Made by a program: the position numbers and the translations under genes. From Actinomyces denticolens (GTDB lineage: Bacteria; Actinomycetota; Actinomycetes; Actinomycetales; Actinomycetaceae), in the NCBI RefSeq assembly GCF_002072185.1, contig NZ_MVIW01000005.1, forward strand, positions 37,432 through 101,431: a stretch of 64,000 nucleotides of DNA. The letters run 5' to 3'. The notes below the pieces were generated by a model, which did no database searches, was not told the DNA's origin, and saw only the letters and a list, made by a program, of their open reading frames with translations. This document shows positions 7,773 to 17,347 of the stretch, piece by piece; within the stretch, counting starts at the first letter, position 1, and each line of letters starts with the position of its first letter.

Positions 7773-9299
7773 GTGAGCACCGCGAGCACCACCGCCCCAG
7801 CATTGGCCCTGCGCCTGTACGACTCCGCCGCGCGCGATGTCGTCCCCCTGGCCCCTACCGTCACTCCCGGGGTGGTCGGCATCTACCTGTGCGGCGCCAC
7901 TGTCCAGGGCTCCCCGCATATCGGCCACATGCGCTCCGGCATCGCCTTCGACGTGCTGCGCCGCTGGCTGGAGCGCTGCGGGCAGAAAGTCGTCCTCATC
8001 CGCAACGTCACCGACATCGACGACAAGATCCTGGCCAAGTCCGCCGCCGCCGAGCCTCCGGTTCAGTGGTGGGCGTGGGCGCAGCGCTTCGAGCGCGAGT
8101 TCGACGCCGCCTACCGCGCCCTGGGCATCGAGCCTCCCACCTACGAGCCGCGCGCCACCGGCCACATCCCCGAGATGATCGACCTCATCTCCCGCCTCAT
8201 CGACGCCGGGCACGCCTACGTCGGCTCGCCCGGCAACGTCTACTTCGACGTCGCCTCCCTGCCCGACTACGGCTCGCTGACCAACCAGCGCCCCGAGGAC
8301 CTGGCCACCACGGAGGACGAGGCCCAGATCGACGCCGACGTCGAGGCGGACAAGCGCTCCCCGCGCGACTTTGCCCTGTGGAAGGCCGCCAAGCCCGGCG
8401 AGCCCGGCGACGCCGCCTGGGACACCCCCTGGGGCCGCGGCCGCCCGGGCTGGCACCTGGAGTGCTCCGCCATGAGCCGGCGCTACCTGGGCGACGAGTT
8501 CGACATCCACGGCGGTGGCATCGACCTGCGGTTCCCCCATCATGAGAACGAGCAGGCCCAGTCTCACGGCGCCGGCTGGGGCTTCGCCCGCCACTGGGTC
8601 CACAACGCCTGGGTGACCGTCAAGGGCGAGAAGATGAGCAAGTCCCTGGGCAACTCGCTGGTCGTGTCCGAGCTGCTCAAGGCCTACCCGGCCCCCGTGC
8701 TGCGCCTGGCGCTGGGCACCGTCCACCACCGCTCCACGGTCGAGTTCTCCGAGGAGACCCTCGCCGACGCCGCCGGACTCTGGGAGCGCCTGGTCGGCGC
8801 GATCATCCGCGCGCTCGAGCTCCTCCCCGACGGGGCGGGCGGCCCGGTCGGCCCCGTGGACGCCCCCGCCCCCGAGCTGCGCTCGCGGCCCCTGCCGGGC
8901 GAGTTCACCGCGGCCATGGACGAGGACCTCAACCTCGCCGGGGCCATGGCCTGCGTCCACGCCGCCCTCAAGGCCCTCAACGCCGCACTCGCCGTCCCCT
9001 CCCCCGAGCCGACGGCGGTCGCCGTCGCGGCCCTGGATCTGCGAGCCATGCTCGACGTCCTCGGCCTCGACCCCCTCTCCGAGCCCTGGAGGGCGGGCGC
9101 GCTCGGCGGCGCCGGGACCGATGGCTCCGACGCCGCCATGGGCGCCCTCGACCACCTCGTGACCGCGCTCCTCGATGAGCGCTCCGCCGCGCGCGCCGTC
9201 AAGGACTGGGCCCGCGCCGACTCCCTGCGCGACCAGCTCGCGGCGGCAGGCGTCGTCGTCGAGGACTCCGCGGGCGGCGCCCGCTGGCACCTCGCGTGA
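7773..9299 (+). CDS. cysS: cysteinyl-tRNA synthetase
   Basis: 508 residues, a class I aminoacyl-tRNA synthetase that charges tRNA-Cys. Seen: the first zinc cysteine in YLCGATVQG, the HIGH motif as SPHIGH, the other zinc ligands in WHLECSAM and [11 protein letters not shown], and KMSKS in [11 protein letters not shown]. The C-terminal DALR-type helical domain ends in [13 protein letters not shown]. It starts with GTG. TAGGCT at 7761-7766 lies exactly 6 nt before it and there is no Shine-Dalgarno, so a leaderless transcript is likely. It is followed 81 bp later by rlmB, an order widely conserved in actinobacteria. Confidence 0.96.
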   Translation: MSTASTTAPALALRLYDSAARDVVPLAPTVTPGVVGIYLCGATVQGSPHIGHMRSGIAFDVLRRWLERCGQKVVLIRNVTDIDDKILAKSAAAEPPVQWWAWAQRFEREFDAAYRALGIEPPTYEPRATGHIPEMIDLISRLIDAGHAYVGSPGNVYFDVASLPDYGSLTNQRPEDLATTEDEAQIDADVEADKRSPRDFALWKAAKPGEPGDAAWDTPWGRGRPGWHLECSAMSRRYLGDEFDIHGGGIDLRFPHHENEQAQSHGAGWGFARHWVHNAWVTVKGEKMSKSLGNSLVVSELLKAYPAPVLRLALGTVHHRSTVEFSEETLADAAGLWERLVGAIIRALELLPDGAGGPVGPVDAPAPELRSRPLPGEFTAAMDEDLNLAGAMACVHAALKALNAALAVPSPEPTAVAVAALDLRAMLDVLGLDPLSEPWRAGALGGAGTDGSDAAMGALDHLVTALLDERSAARAVKDWARADSLRDQLAAAGVVVEDSAGGARWHLA

Positions 9300-9380
9300 C
9301 CACCGCCCGCCCCATCCCGGCCCGGGCGCGGATCGCCGCCCGCGCCACAACCCCACGAACCGCAGACAGGAGGGCACGCG

Positions 9381-10376
9381 ATGCCCGGCAATGAGCAGTA
9401 CCCCGGCCCCCGGCGCCGCCCCGGGTCCAAGAAGGGCCCCACGAAGGGCTCGGGCGGCAATCGCCGTCAGCGCCTGGAGGGCAAGGGCCCCACACCCAGG
9501 GCCGAGAACCGCGTCGGCCATCCCAAGGCCATCGCGAAGGCCCGCGCCGAGGCCCGCGCCACCGGGGCCAACCAGCGGGTCAATCAGATGGAGCGCCTCA
9601 AGAGGGGCTTCCGCGTGCCCGAGGGATTCGAGATCGTCTGCGGGCGCAACGCCGTGGCCGAGGCCGCCCGCGCGGGCGTGCCCATCAGTCGCGTCTTCAT
9701 GGCGGTCTCGGCCGCCTCCGATGACCGTCTCGGCGCCGTCGTCCGCCGCGCGGCGCTGCTGGGCGCCCCCGTCCTGGAGACCACGCGCCTCGACCTCGAC
9801 GCCCTCACCGACCGCGCCGCCCACCAGGGGGTGGCCATCGAGATCCCCGCCTACGAGTACACCGCCGCCGCCGACCTCCTCGACCGCGCCCGCGCGCTCG
9901 GCCGCACGCCCCTGCTCGTCGCCCTCGACCAGGTGACCGATCCCCACAACCTGGGGGCGGTCCTGCGCTCGGCCGGGGCCTTCGGGGCCGACGGCGTCAT
10001 CATCCCCGAGCGGCGCAGCGCCGGGGTGACCGCCACCGCCTGGAAGGTGTCCGCCGGCGCGGCCGCCCGCGTGCGCGTGGCCCGTGAGACCAACCTCGTG
10101 CGGGCGCTGCGGGCACTGAAGAAGGAGGGCTGCTTCGTCGTCGGGCTCGACGGCGGGGGCGACACGCCCGTGGGGGAGCTCTCCCTGGCCGACGCCCCCC
10201 TCGTCGTCGTCACCGGCGCCGAGGGCGCGGGACTGTCCCGGCTGGTGCGCGAGACCTGCGACGTCATCGCCTCCATCCCGATCTCGGCGAGCGTGGAGTC
10301 CCTCAACGCGGCCGTGGCCACGGGCATCACCCTGTACGAGGTGGACCGTCTGCGCCGCGCGGCGGCCGAGGGCTGA
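9381..10376 (+). CDS. rlmB: 23S rRNA 2'-O-ribose methyltransferase, RlmB/TrmH type
   Basis: 331 residues. A basic, disordered N-terminal extension of ~75 residues (RRRPGSKKGPTKGSGGNRR) precedes the substrate-binding domain (VCGRNAVAEAARAGVPISRV) and the SpoU knot domain. The SpoU motifs are DQVTDPHNLGAVLRSA, VTGAEGAGLSRLV and IPISASVESLNAAVA. Enzymes of this type methylate a ribose of 23S rRNA (G2251 in E. coli) with SAM. AGGAGG precedes the ATG, unlike cysS. It is probably cotranscribed with cysS. Confidence 0.92.
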   Translation: MPGNEQYPGPRRRPGSKKGPTKGSGGNRRQRLEGKGPTPRAENRVGHPKAIAKARAEARATGANQRVNQMERLKRGFRVPEGFEIVCGRNAVAEAARAGVPISRVFMAVSAASDDRLGAVVRRAALLGAPVLETTRLDLDALTDRAAHQGVAIEIPAYEYTAAADLLDRARALGRTPLLVALDQVTDPHNLGAVLRSAGAFGADGVIIPERRSAGVTATAWKVSAGAAARVRVARETNLVRALRALKKEGCFVVGLDGGGDTPVGELSLADAPLVVVTGAEGAGLSRLVRETCDVIASIPISASVESLNAAVATGITLYEVDRLRRAAAEG

Positions 10377-10560
10377 GCGGGTGGGCCGGGCCGAGCGCGA
10401 TCGAGGCCCGGCGGCCCAACGGTGCACGGCGACCCCCTGCGGAGATCCGGCGCGTCGGCCGGGCGCGGTCACCCGGCGCGGCGGCCGGCGCCGCCCCTCC
10501 ATTCACATGCGGACCGTATTGCTGCCACAATGGGCCGCAGTCAACCTCGAGGAGACCGTC

Positions 10561-11796
10561 ATGGCACAGGACGCATCGCAGCGCTGGAACCGCACGGAGG
10601 GCGTCGTCATCGCCCCCGGCACAGCGCCCCAGGAGGTGGCCGCCCGCCTGGACTCCGAGCGTGTCGTGGCGCGCCTCGAGTGGTATCCCAGCACGCCCCA
10701 CCTGCTGTCCATCACCCTGCTCACCGATGCTGAGGCGCGGGTCGCCGTCACCCCGCCCAGCCGCGGCGGCGTCGTGCCCGGCATGGGGGTCAGCGAGCTC
10801 GCCGAGACCCTCGCCCGGGCCTTCAGCGCCTCGGTGACGATCGGCCCCGCCTCCTTCGACGCCCTTCCCGACGACGCCGAGCTGCCCGAGCTCGCCCGTC
10901 ACGGCACGCCCACGGCCCGCGCGGTCATCGTCTCCCCGATCAGCGCGTACATGGTCCCCTTGCAGGCCACGCTCCTCGAGCGGCCGCTCGCGGTGGCCAC
11001 CGTCCCCGAGATCGACCGGCGCATCGTCCTGCACTCCGGCGAGGGCCTGTCGCTCGGGATGTTCGGCTGGGATGAGGAGTCCCTGCCCGCGCTCGTCCTG
11101 ACGGTCGACGAGGGCGACATGACCGTTCGCGCCGTGACCACCGGGGATTCCGAGGACGACGCGGTCTTCTCCTGGGGCATGACCTCCCAGTACGTGTGGG
11201 GCGGCGTCGCGGAGCCCGGGCCCGCGTTGAGCACCGTCGTGGATGATCTCCTCACCGACGTCACGGACGCATCGGCGATCGCCGCCGCCATCCCGGGGGC
11301 CGACGCCGAGGCGGTCGCCAAGGCCCTGGCCACCCCGGGCGCCGCGGGTCTGACCGCGATGATCGAGGCGCTGGGCCTGCCCGAGTGGGTCGATCGGGTG
11401 CTCTCCGGCGCGCTGGCGCCCGTGGAGGTGCCGGGCGTCGTCGTCCATGAGCCCCGCGGCCTGGCCAATGCCGTCACCCGCTCCGTGGGCCTGATGGTCA
11501 GTGATCCGGGAACGCCCGGTCAGGCGATTCGGCAGGCGTACGTGGAGACGGTCACGGAGAGGCCGTGGACGGTGCGCGCCGCCCTTGTCCTCGAGGGCGG
11601 GATCGGCGGTGCCCTGCTGGGCGGGGCGCTGCGCCGTCGTGGTGGGGTCCACAGGGGCGTGGCGGCGGTGGGCGCGATGGTGCTCGTCGACGCGATCCTT
11701 CAGGCCTCGCTGGCCTCGGTCGTGCGCCATCGCGAGTTGCGCCGTCGTGCGGACGAGGAGACGCGCCTCGTCGACGCCCAGCTAGCCTCCGACTAA
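10561..11796 (+). CDS. unknown protein with C-terminal membrane segment
   Basis: 411 residues; not recognised. ATG at 10561 follows GAGGAGA (10549-10555), while the open frame upstream to 10381 has no ribosome site. The body is acidic, with predicted alternating strands and helices (for example LEWYPSTPHLLSITLL) and no motif I can name. Near the C-terminus GGIGGALLGGAL and VAAVGAMVLVDAILQASL suggest one or two membrane segments, then a basic/acidic tail. It could be a membrane-anchored cytoplasmic protein. It is convergent with the DUF4032 gene, with an ACCGGT repeat array between them. Confidence 0.6.
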   Translation: MAQDASQRWNRTEGVVIAPGTAPQEVAARLDSERVVARLEWYPSTPHLLSITLLTDAEARVAVTPPSRGGVVPGMGVSELAETLARAFSASVTIGPASFDALPDDAELPELARHGTPTARAVIVSPISAYMVPLQATLLERPLAVATVPEIDRRIVLHSGEGLSLGMFGWDEESLPALVLTVDEGDMTVRAVTTGDSEDDAVFSWGMTSQYVWGGVAEPGPALSTVVDDLLTDVTDASAIAAAIPGADAEAVAKALATPGAAGLTAMIEALGLPEWVDRVLSGALAPVEVPGVVVHEPRGLANAVTRSVGLMVSDPGTPGQAIRQAYVETVTERPWTVRAALVLEGGIGGALLGGALRRRGGVHRGVAAVGAMVLVDAILQASLASVVRHRELRRRADEETRLVDAQLASD

Positions 11797-11801
11797 TCCG
11801 C

Positions 11802-11925
11802 CGAGACCGGTCGAAAACGACAACGAGACCGGTCCACGATCCACAAGGGTGAGGACGGCCGGGATGGCTCCCACCGCATCTGTGGATAACCGACCGGTTT
11901 CGATCGCGATATCAACCGGTCTCGC
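11802..11925. repeat. ACCGGT 22-bp array, copy 1
   Basis: Two ACCGGT sites 22 bp apart (11806 and 11828) with the spacer CGAAAACGACAACGAG, then a 59-bp gap, then two more sites in the inverted arrangement (11893 and 11915), again 22 bp apart. It lies between two convergent genes, 5 bp after one stop codon and 16 bp before the other. The inverted halves could pair into a long stem in RNA. Confidence 0.75.
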
Positions 11926-11941
11926 ATATAGGGAGAGGTGA

Positions 11942-13315
11942 TCACTCGCCCTTGAACTTCATGCCGGCGGTGAAGCCGAAGGGGTTGGCGCTGTAGGCCT
12001 CGGCCGTCTCCTCGTCGCGGGCCGCGAACTCGGCGTCGTCCTCGATGGGCGGCTCGTCGTCATCGGTGAAGATCGCCTCCATCTCCTGGCTGTCCCCGAG
12101 CGAGAGGTAGGCCTCCTCATCCCAGTGCTGGGGGAGCACATGGGCGATGTAATCCTGAGTGGCCTCCTCGGTGGACACGTCGCGCCGCTGAGCCTCCGAC
12201 ATGTACCAGCGGTGCTCGAGCACTTCGTGGAAGATCTCCGCGCTCTGGAGCTTGCGGCGCAGTTCGATCGGCACGGACTGGATGGTCGGCTCGAAGACAT
12301 CGGCGAGCCAGATATGCGCCACCTGCTCGATCGGTCGGTCCCGCATCCCGCGTGTGACCCGGTAGGCCTCCAGGTCGTTGAGCATGCGGCGCCCCTGGCG
12401 CTCCTGGACATCCAGTCCCGTCAGGCGCAGCAGGCGCCGGTGGTAGTAGCCGGCGTCGACCACCTTGGGCTGGATGACGAGGTGCTCGCCGGTCTCGTCC
12501 GTGCGCATGGTCAGCTCGCCGACGTCGAATCCCTGCTCGTTGAGCTGCTCGATACGACGGCGCACCCGCCAGCGCTCGCTCATGGCGAAGGACTCCTCGC
12601 CGGTGAGGATCTCCCACAGATCGTGGTAGCGCTCGACGATCCGGTCCCCGACCTCGATCGTGTCCACGCTCGGCTCCAGGAGGGCCCCGGCCTGCAGGTC
12701 CATGAGCTCACCGATGATGTTCGTGCGGGCGACGTCGATGTCGTACAGCCGCTTGCCTTCCGTCAGGCCGCCCTCGGGGTAGAGCTCCCCCGTCTCGGCG
12801 TCCACGAGGTAGGCGGCGAAGGACCCCGCGTCCCGGCGGAACAGCGTATTGGACAGGGAGACGTCCCCCCAGTAGAAGCCCAGCAGATGCAGGCGCACGA
12901 GCAGCACTGCGAGGGCGTCGATGAGGCGCGTGGCCGTGTCCGGGCTCATGTACTGGCTGAACAGGGCCCGGTAGGGCAGGGAGTAGGACAGGTGCTCCGT
13001 GACGAGGGCGGAGTTCAGGCGCTCGCCGTCGGCGCTCATGCGGCCGGTGATGACCGCCGTCGGGGTGACGCAGGGGGCGCCCAGGCGCACGAGGTCGCGC
13101 AGCAGCTCGTACTCGCGGTGGGCCACCGACTCGCCGATCTCCTTGACCGCGATGACGCGCTCGGAGAGGTTGACGAAGCGCACAACGTGCCGTGACAGGC
13201 CGCGGGGGAGGGCCGCGAGGACATCCGGGGGCCACTCCTCCAGGGGGAGCTCCCAGGGCAGGTCGAGAAGGGCCGGGTCGATCGTCGCGGCCGAGATCTG
13301 CATGGACATGAGCAT
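11942..13315 (-). CDS. DUF4032 protein with lipopolysaccharide-kinase-like domain
   Basis: 457 residues. The N-terminal ~220 residues have a small kinase-like fold: VAVKEIG-type Lys (RVIAVKEIGE), HLLGFYWGDVSLSNTL as the catalytic loop and AYLVDAETGEL as the metal-binding Asp. This is the Kdo/WaaP kinase pattern. The rest matches the actinobacterial DUF4032 region (RWRVRRRIEQLNEQGFDVGE, YYHRRLLRLTGLDVQERQG). Function is not established. Three in-frame ATGs lie together at 13315, 13309 and 13303; the first is chosen because AAGAAT sits 6 nt before it, a leaderless pattern. The acidic C-terminal tail is low complexity. Confidence 0.8.
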   Translation of the reverse strand: MLMSMQISAATIDPALLDLPWELPLEEWPPDVLAALPRGLSRHVVRFVNLSERVIAVKEIGESVAHREYELLRDLVRLGAPCVTPTAVITGRMSADGERLNSALVTEHLSYSLPYRALFSQYMSPDTATRLIDALAVLLVRLHLLGFYWGDVSLSNTLFRRDAGSFAAYLVDAETGELYPEGGLTEGKRLYDIDVARTNIIGELMDLQAGALLEPSVDTIEVGDRIVERYHDLWEILTGEESFAMSERWRVRRRIEQLNEQGFDVGELTMRTDETGEHLVIQPKVVDAGYYHRRLLRLTGLDVQERQGRRMLNDLEAYRVTRGMRDRPIEQVAHIWLADVFEPTIQSVPIELRRKLQSAEIFHEVLEHRWYMSEAQRRDVSTEEATQDYIAHVLPQHWDEEAYLSLGDSQEMEAIFTDDDEPPIEDDAEFAARDEETAEAYSANPFGFTAGMKFKGE

Positions 13316-13388
13316 GGGGCGATTCTTGCAGGAATCCCGTGCTGCCGGGCCGCCCAGGCGTGTGAGGCCCTGACTGGCGCCTCTCGCA

Positions 13389-13495
13389 CCCACTGGTGCG
13401 GAAAGCACCGACTGGTGCGAGTAGGACGCTCCACTGGGTGCAGACGGCACCGCTCGGGGTGGGTGGCACCGGTGAAGAGGATCTCGTCGCTATGC
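13389..13495. repeat. GGTGCG mini-hairpin array, copy D
   Basis: Fourth copy of the element at 1886, same orientation. It contains CACTGGTGCGGAAAGCACC, GACTGGTGCGAGTAGGACGC and further GGTGC/GCACC units, ending with the same CTCGTCGCTATGC terminus as copy A (13483-13495). It lies between the start of the DUF4032 gene and the terminator of the ugpC-like gene. Confidence 0.7.
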
Positions 13496-13536
13496 GTGAG
13501 TCGGCACGGCGCCGTCCGACGGCGTCCCGCCGGCAT

Positions 13537-13586
13537 CCCCGTTCCCGCCACGGCGGAGCCCCGCCCCCGCCGTGGCGGGAACGGGG
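13537..13586 (-). terminator. terminator hairpin of the ugpC-like gene
   Basis: Perfect 20-bp arms (CCCCGTTCCCGCCACGGCGG and its complement) around a 10-nt loop, 35 bp beyond the stop codon of the minus-strand ATPase gene. No clear U tract follows, as is common in high-GC actinobacteria. Confidence 0.75.
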
Positions 13587-13621
13587 CTCCGGTGCTGGCC
13601 CGAGGGGCCGGGGCCTAGCGA

Positions 13622-14749
13622 TCAGGCGGGCAGGCGCTCGCCGGTGGCCGCGGAGAAGATGTGCTCCTGGCCGGGCTTGATGCGCACGTAGACCGTCTCG
13701 CCAGTGCCCGGCGCGGTGCGCGGGGGGACGCGGACGATGATCTGGCTGGAGTCCTCGCCGCTGCCGAGCTTGTCCTCCGAGCCCTCGGCCCCCACGAGCT
13801 CGCCGTAGATGTAGGCGTCGGAGCCGAGCTCCTCGACGAAGGACACGCGCACAGGGATCGAGTGCTCATCGGAGGCGGAGACCACCTCGAGGGACTCGGG
13901 GCGGAACCCGATGGTGACCTTGCCACCGTCCTCGGGCTTGATGGCGTCGAGGGTGGCGCGGCTCAGCTGGATCTTGGCCGAGCCGATGGAGGCGATGTCG
14001 CCGTTGACGGTGAAGTGCCCCAGGTTCATCGCGGGGGAGCCGATGAAGCCGGCCACGAACTCGTTGGCGGGCTTGTCGTACATCTCGCGAGGGGTGCCGA
14101 CCTGCTGGAGGATGCCGTCCTTGAGGACGGCGATGCGGTCGCCCATGGTCAGGGCCTCGGTCTGGTCGTGGGTGACGTAGACCGTGGTGACGCCCAGCGA
14201 GCGCTGGAGGGAGGCGATCTGCGTGCGGGTCTGGACGCGGAGCTTCGCGTCCAGGTTGGACAGCGGCTCGTCCATGAGGAAGACCTTGGGCTTGCGCACG
14301 ATGGCGCGGCCCATGGCCACGCGCTGGCGCTGACCGCCGGAGAGGGCCTTCGGCTTGCGGTCGAGGTACTCGGTCAGGCCGAGGATCTTGGCGGCCTCGC
14401 GGACCCGCTTGTCGATCTCCTCCTTGGGGGTGCCGGCGATCTTCAGGGCGAAGCCCATGTTGTCGTGCACGCTCATGTGCGGGTACAGGGCGTAGTTCTG
14501 GAAGACCATGGCGATGTCGCGGTCCTTGGGCTGGACATCGGTGACGTCGCGGTCGCCGATGAGGATACGGCCGGAGTTGACGTCCTCCAGGCCGGCGAGC
14601 ATGCGGAGCGATGTCGACTTCCCGCAGCCGGACGGGCCGACGAGGACGAGGAACTCGCCGTCGGCGATCTCGAGGTTGAGCTGGTCCACCGAGGGGCGGT
14701 CATTGCCCGGGTAGATGCGAGTGGCGTGATCAAAGGTCACGGTAGCCAT
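13622..14749 (-). CDS. ugpC: ABC transporter ATPase, UgpC/MsiK type
   Basis: 375 residues. Complete ATPase: Walker A GPSGCGKST, Q-loop VFQNYALYPHM, signature LSGGQRQRV, Walker B VFLMDEPLSNLDAKLR and H-loop VTHDQTEALTMGDR. The C-terminal regulatory TOBE-like domain is present (TIGFRPESLEV, then PGQEHIFS). This subfamily is the shared ATPase that powers several carbohydrate importers in actinobacteria. It stands alone, with no permease or binding protein next to it, which fits that shared role. Neighbours: divergent Ser/Thr kinase upstream, strong terminator downstream. Confidence 0.93.
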   Translation of the reverse strand: MATVTFDHATRIYPGNDRPSVDQLNLEIADGEFLVLVGPSGCGKSTSLRMLAGLEDVNSGRILIGDRDVTDVQPKDRDIAMVFQNYALYPHMSVHDNMGFALKIAGTPKEEIDKRVREAAKILGLTEYLDRKPKALSGGQRQRVAMGRAIVRKPKVFLMDEPLSNLDAKLRVQTRTQIASLQRSLGVTTVYVTHDQTEALTMGDRIAVLKDGILQQVGTPREMYDKPANEFVAGFIGSPAMNLGHFTVNGDIASIGSAKIQLSRATLDAIKPEDGGKVTIGFRPESLEVVSASDEHSIPVRVSFVEELGSDAYIYGELVGAEGSEDKLGSGEDSSQIIVRVPPRTAPGTGETVYVRIKPGQEHIFSAATGERLPA

Positions 14750-15020
14750 GGAGTTATTCCCTTCACCGGCAGGTACGTGCCGGACGATCCGTGGTGGAGA
14801 GGTGCCGGGATGTCAGCGTTGACGGAGGTTGACGGAGTTCGGTCGAGCCGGGCAGCGCATGGCGTCCTTGGCGCGGTGCCGGGGCGGGAGCCCTCGACGG
14901 AAGACATAGTGTCATGGCCCACTCCTGAGCGCGACACCCGTCAGGATGAGACTTGGGTAAACGTTATGTGAACTGCCTCACATACTATGGTCTGTCCTGC
15001 TCGGCCGGTACCCTGGCCGC
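14750..15020. promoter_or_regulatory. divergent promoter region, ugpC-like gene and kinase
   Basis: The 271-base gap contains an AT-rich patch at 14955-14990 (GGTAAACGTTATGTG, then CATACTATGG) that stands out from the GC-rich surroundings. TACCCT (15009-15014) lies 6 nt before the kinase ATG. The blocks CCGTCAGGA and AACGTTATG (14938-14967) recur upstream of the SGNH gene near 35032-35064. Regulator unknown. Confidence 0.4.
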
Positions 15021-17156
15021 ATGACGCAGCCCTCCGCCTCTCTTCCTCCGTCGATCAGCGGACTGCGGGCGGGCGCCACCGTCGGCGGCTACCGGCTCCT
15101 GCGGCGCCTCGGCGCCGGGGGCATGGGCGCGGTCTGGGAGGTGGCCGACGAGGCCGGCGACCGCGTCGCCATGAAGATCCTCCACCCGCAGATCGCCGCC
15201 GACCCCATGGCCCGGCGCCGCCTCGACCGGGAGGCCCAGGTCCTGGCCAGGGTGCGGGACGCCCGCGTGGCCCGCATCCTCGACATCGAGACCGGCGACT
15301 CCGAGTCCGCGCACGGCATGACCTTCGTCATCACCGAGCTCGTCGAGGGTCCCACCCTCCAGCGCGAGGTCGACCGCGAGGGGGCCTACGACCTCGTCAC
15401 CGATGCCCGCGACCTGTCCGATCTCGCCCATGGGCTCGTGGACGCCCTGCGCGCCGTCCACGCCGCCGGCGTCATCCACAGGGATCTCAAGCCCTCCAAT
15501 GTCATGCTCGGCGCCCAGGGGCCGGTCCTCATCGACTTCGGCATCGCGCAGGTCGCCGACGACGTCCGCCTGACCCAGACCGGCCAGGTGACCGGCACCC
15601 CGGGGTTCATCCCGCCTGAGATGCTCGACGGCGACGAGCCGTCCCCCGGCGTCGACTGGTACGCCTGCGCGGGCGTGCTCCTCTTCGCGGTCACCGGTCG
15701 CGCGCCGTTCGGCTCCGGCCCCTGGCAGGTGGTCTTCCGGCGCGTCTACGCCGGCACCCCCGAGCTCGGCGACCTGCCCGAGGAGTGCCCCGCCCTGGCG
15801 CGCGCCTTCCGAGCCGCCCTGGAGCCCCGGGCGGCCGATCGCCTCCCGATCGACGGGCTGCTCTCCGTCCTCGACGACATCGCCGACGGCGGAGACGGGT
15901 CGCGGGCCCTCGCCGCGGTCCTCCCGGGCGGCGCCCCCGAGCCCGGGCGGCCCTCGGGCGCCTCGGACAGTGCCTACGGGGACAGCGCCTACGGGAGGCC
16001 GGCGACGAGCGGGCCGAGCCCGACCTCGGTCCAGCGCCCGGGCGGCAGCCCCACGATGACCCCGGCGGCCTCCGGATATGGCACCTCTCCCGGTGCCTAC
16101 GGGAGGACCCCGGCCCCGAGCCCCTTCCAGGGCTCCGCCCCGGACGCGAGGGCGGGCGCCGCGGGGATCCCGGCCTCCTACGCCCCCGGATCCGGGGGCG
16201 CGGCCGGCGGGCAGGGACTCGGCGGGGCCTCGTCGGCGGGGCATCCCTCCTCACCGCCCGCGCTGCCGACTCCCCCCTCCGGCGGGCCGACCCCTCCGGT
16301 AGGCGCCCAGGGCGCGGGCTGGCCCCCTGCACGGGCCGCCCAGCCGATGCCGGCCGCGATCTCCCCCCAGGCCCAGGGAGCGGGAGCCCCCGCCTCCGGG
16401 ACGACCGCATCGGGATGGCCGACTGGTCCCACCACCGGGCCGACGGGCGCGGGGATCGCTCCCGTCGCGGCGTCGGGCGCAGCGGGCCCCGATGCCCCGG
16501 CCGTCTCCGCCGGGGCGGCCGGCGCGGCAGGCCCCGCTGCCGTGCTCCCCGACTGGGCGCGCGAGCCCCGGCGGCGCCGCTCGATGATCCTGCTGGCCGC
16601 CTTCCTCCTCGTCATGCTCGCGATGTGGGCGCCCATCTGGGTGGCATTGGTCGCATCCGTCCTCACAGTGCTCGCCGGGGCCGCGGGCCGTGGGGATGAC
16701 GATCGGCGCTGGCGCAGGCTCCAGCGGGGCAGTGCCACGGCGGCGGACACCGCCCGCATGTGGGCCTCGAGCCCGCTCTACCTGTTGCGCTCCCTCGGGG
16801 CGGCACTGCCCGCGATCGTCCTGGCCGGCGTCGTCGCCGGTGGTCTCTACCTCCTGCTCCGGGGCCCGCTGGGCGCGGATGTCGGCCTGGATCCCTCGAT
16901 CCTGACGGGCCTGCAACTTCGCCATCGCAGGGCCCTGCTCATGGCGGGCTGCGAGCTCGTCTTCCTGCTCATCCTGTGGTTCGTCCCCTGGGGCGCGTCC
17001 ACTCGGCGCGGCGGCGCCAAGATCGTGTCCGCCTTCATGCCCGGTCGGCCGATCCGCGTGCTGTGGGCCGTCGTACTCCTGGCCCTCGGCGTCGGGTGCC
17101 TCGTGCTGGAGGTGCTCATGCGCCTCCCGCCGGCGACCCTCAGCCCCCTCCAGTGA
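15021..17156 (+). CDS. membrane Ser/Thr protein kinase
   Basis: 711 residues. Residues ~20-290 are a eukaryotic-type kinase domain with all key residues: glycine loop LGAGGMGAVWEV, Lys in VAMKIL, catalytic loop HRDLKPSNVML, DFG in LIDFGIAQ and GTPGFIPPEM. A long Pro/Gly/Ala/Ser-rich linker (~300-525) follows, then three or four membrane segments (ILLAAFLLVMLAMW, LVASVLTVLAG and others). No PASTA or other outside sensor domain is seen, so it differs from PknB. The ATG has no Shine-Dalgarno; TACCCT ends 6 nt before it. Confidence 0.88.
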   Translation: MTQPSASLPPSISGLRAGATVGGYRLLRRLGAGGMGAVWEVADEAGDRVAMKILHPQIAADPMARRRLDREAQVLARVRDARVARILDIETGDSESAHGMTFVITELVEGPTLQREVDREGAYDLVTDARDLSDLAHGLVDALRAVHAAGVIHRDLKPSNVMLGAQGPVLIDFGIAQVADDVRLTQTGQVTGTPGFIPPEMLDGDEPSPGVDWYACAGVLLFAVTGRAPFGSGPWQVVFRRVYAGTPELGDLPEECPALARAFRAALEPRAADRLPIDGLLSVLDDIADGGDGSRALAAVLPGGAPEPGRPSGASDSAYGDSAYGRPATSGPSPTSVQRPGGSPTMTPAASGYGTSPGAYGRTPAPSPFQGSAPDARAGAAGIPASYAPGSGGAAGGQGLGGASSAGHPSSPPALPTPPSGGPTPPVGAQGAGWPPARAAQPMPAAISPQAQGAGAPASGTTASGWPTGPTTGPTGAGIAPVAASGAAGPDAPAVSAGAAGAAGPAAVLPDWAREPRRRRSMILLAAFLLVMLAMWAPIWVALVASVLTVLAGAAGRGDDDRRWRRLQRGSATAADTARMWASSPLYLLRSLGAALPAIVLAGVVAGGLYLLLRGPLGADVGLDPSILTGLQLRHRRALLMAGCELVFLLILWFVPWGASTRRGGAKIVSAFMPGRPIRVLWAVVLLALGVGCLVLEVLMRLPPATLSPLQ

Positions 17157-17347
17157 GGCGGCGGCGCCGTCGTCGATCGGCGGGGGATGCGGCGCGGGGA
17201 CCGGGCGGGCCTCACTGCTGGGGCCGCGGTCCCGGCGCCCCGGGGCAGTAACAATTCAGGCTGCCCCTTCCTGAAGAGTGAACATTCAATTATTGTCTGT
17301 GCGAACTGTCGCGCAACGACACCCATGCAGATTCGGAGGAACCGATC

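Noticed and set aside
1886..13495. Peptide pattern WSVLPAPVGxFR when hairpin arrays are translated on the minus strand
   Set aside because: It appears at all four arrays, but in different reading contexts and without shared start or ribosome site. It simply reflects conserved repeat DNA.
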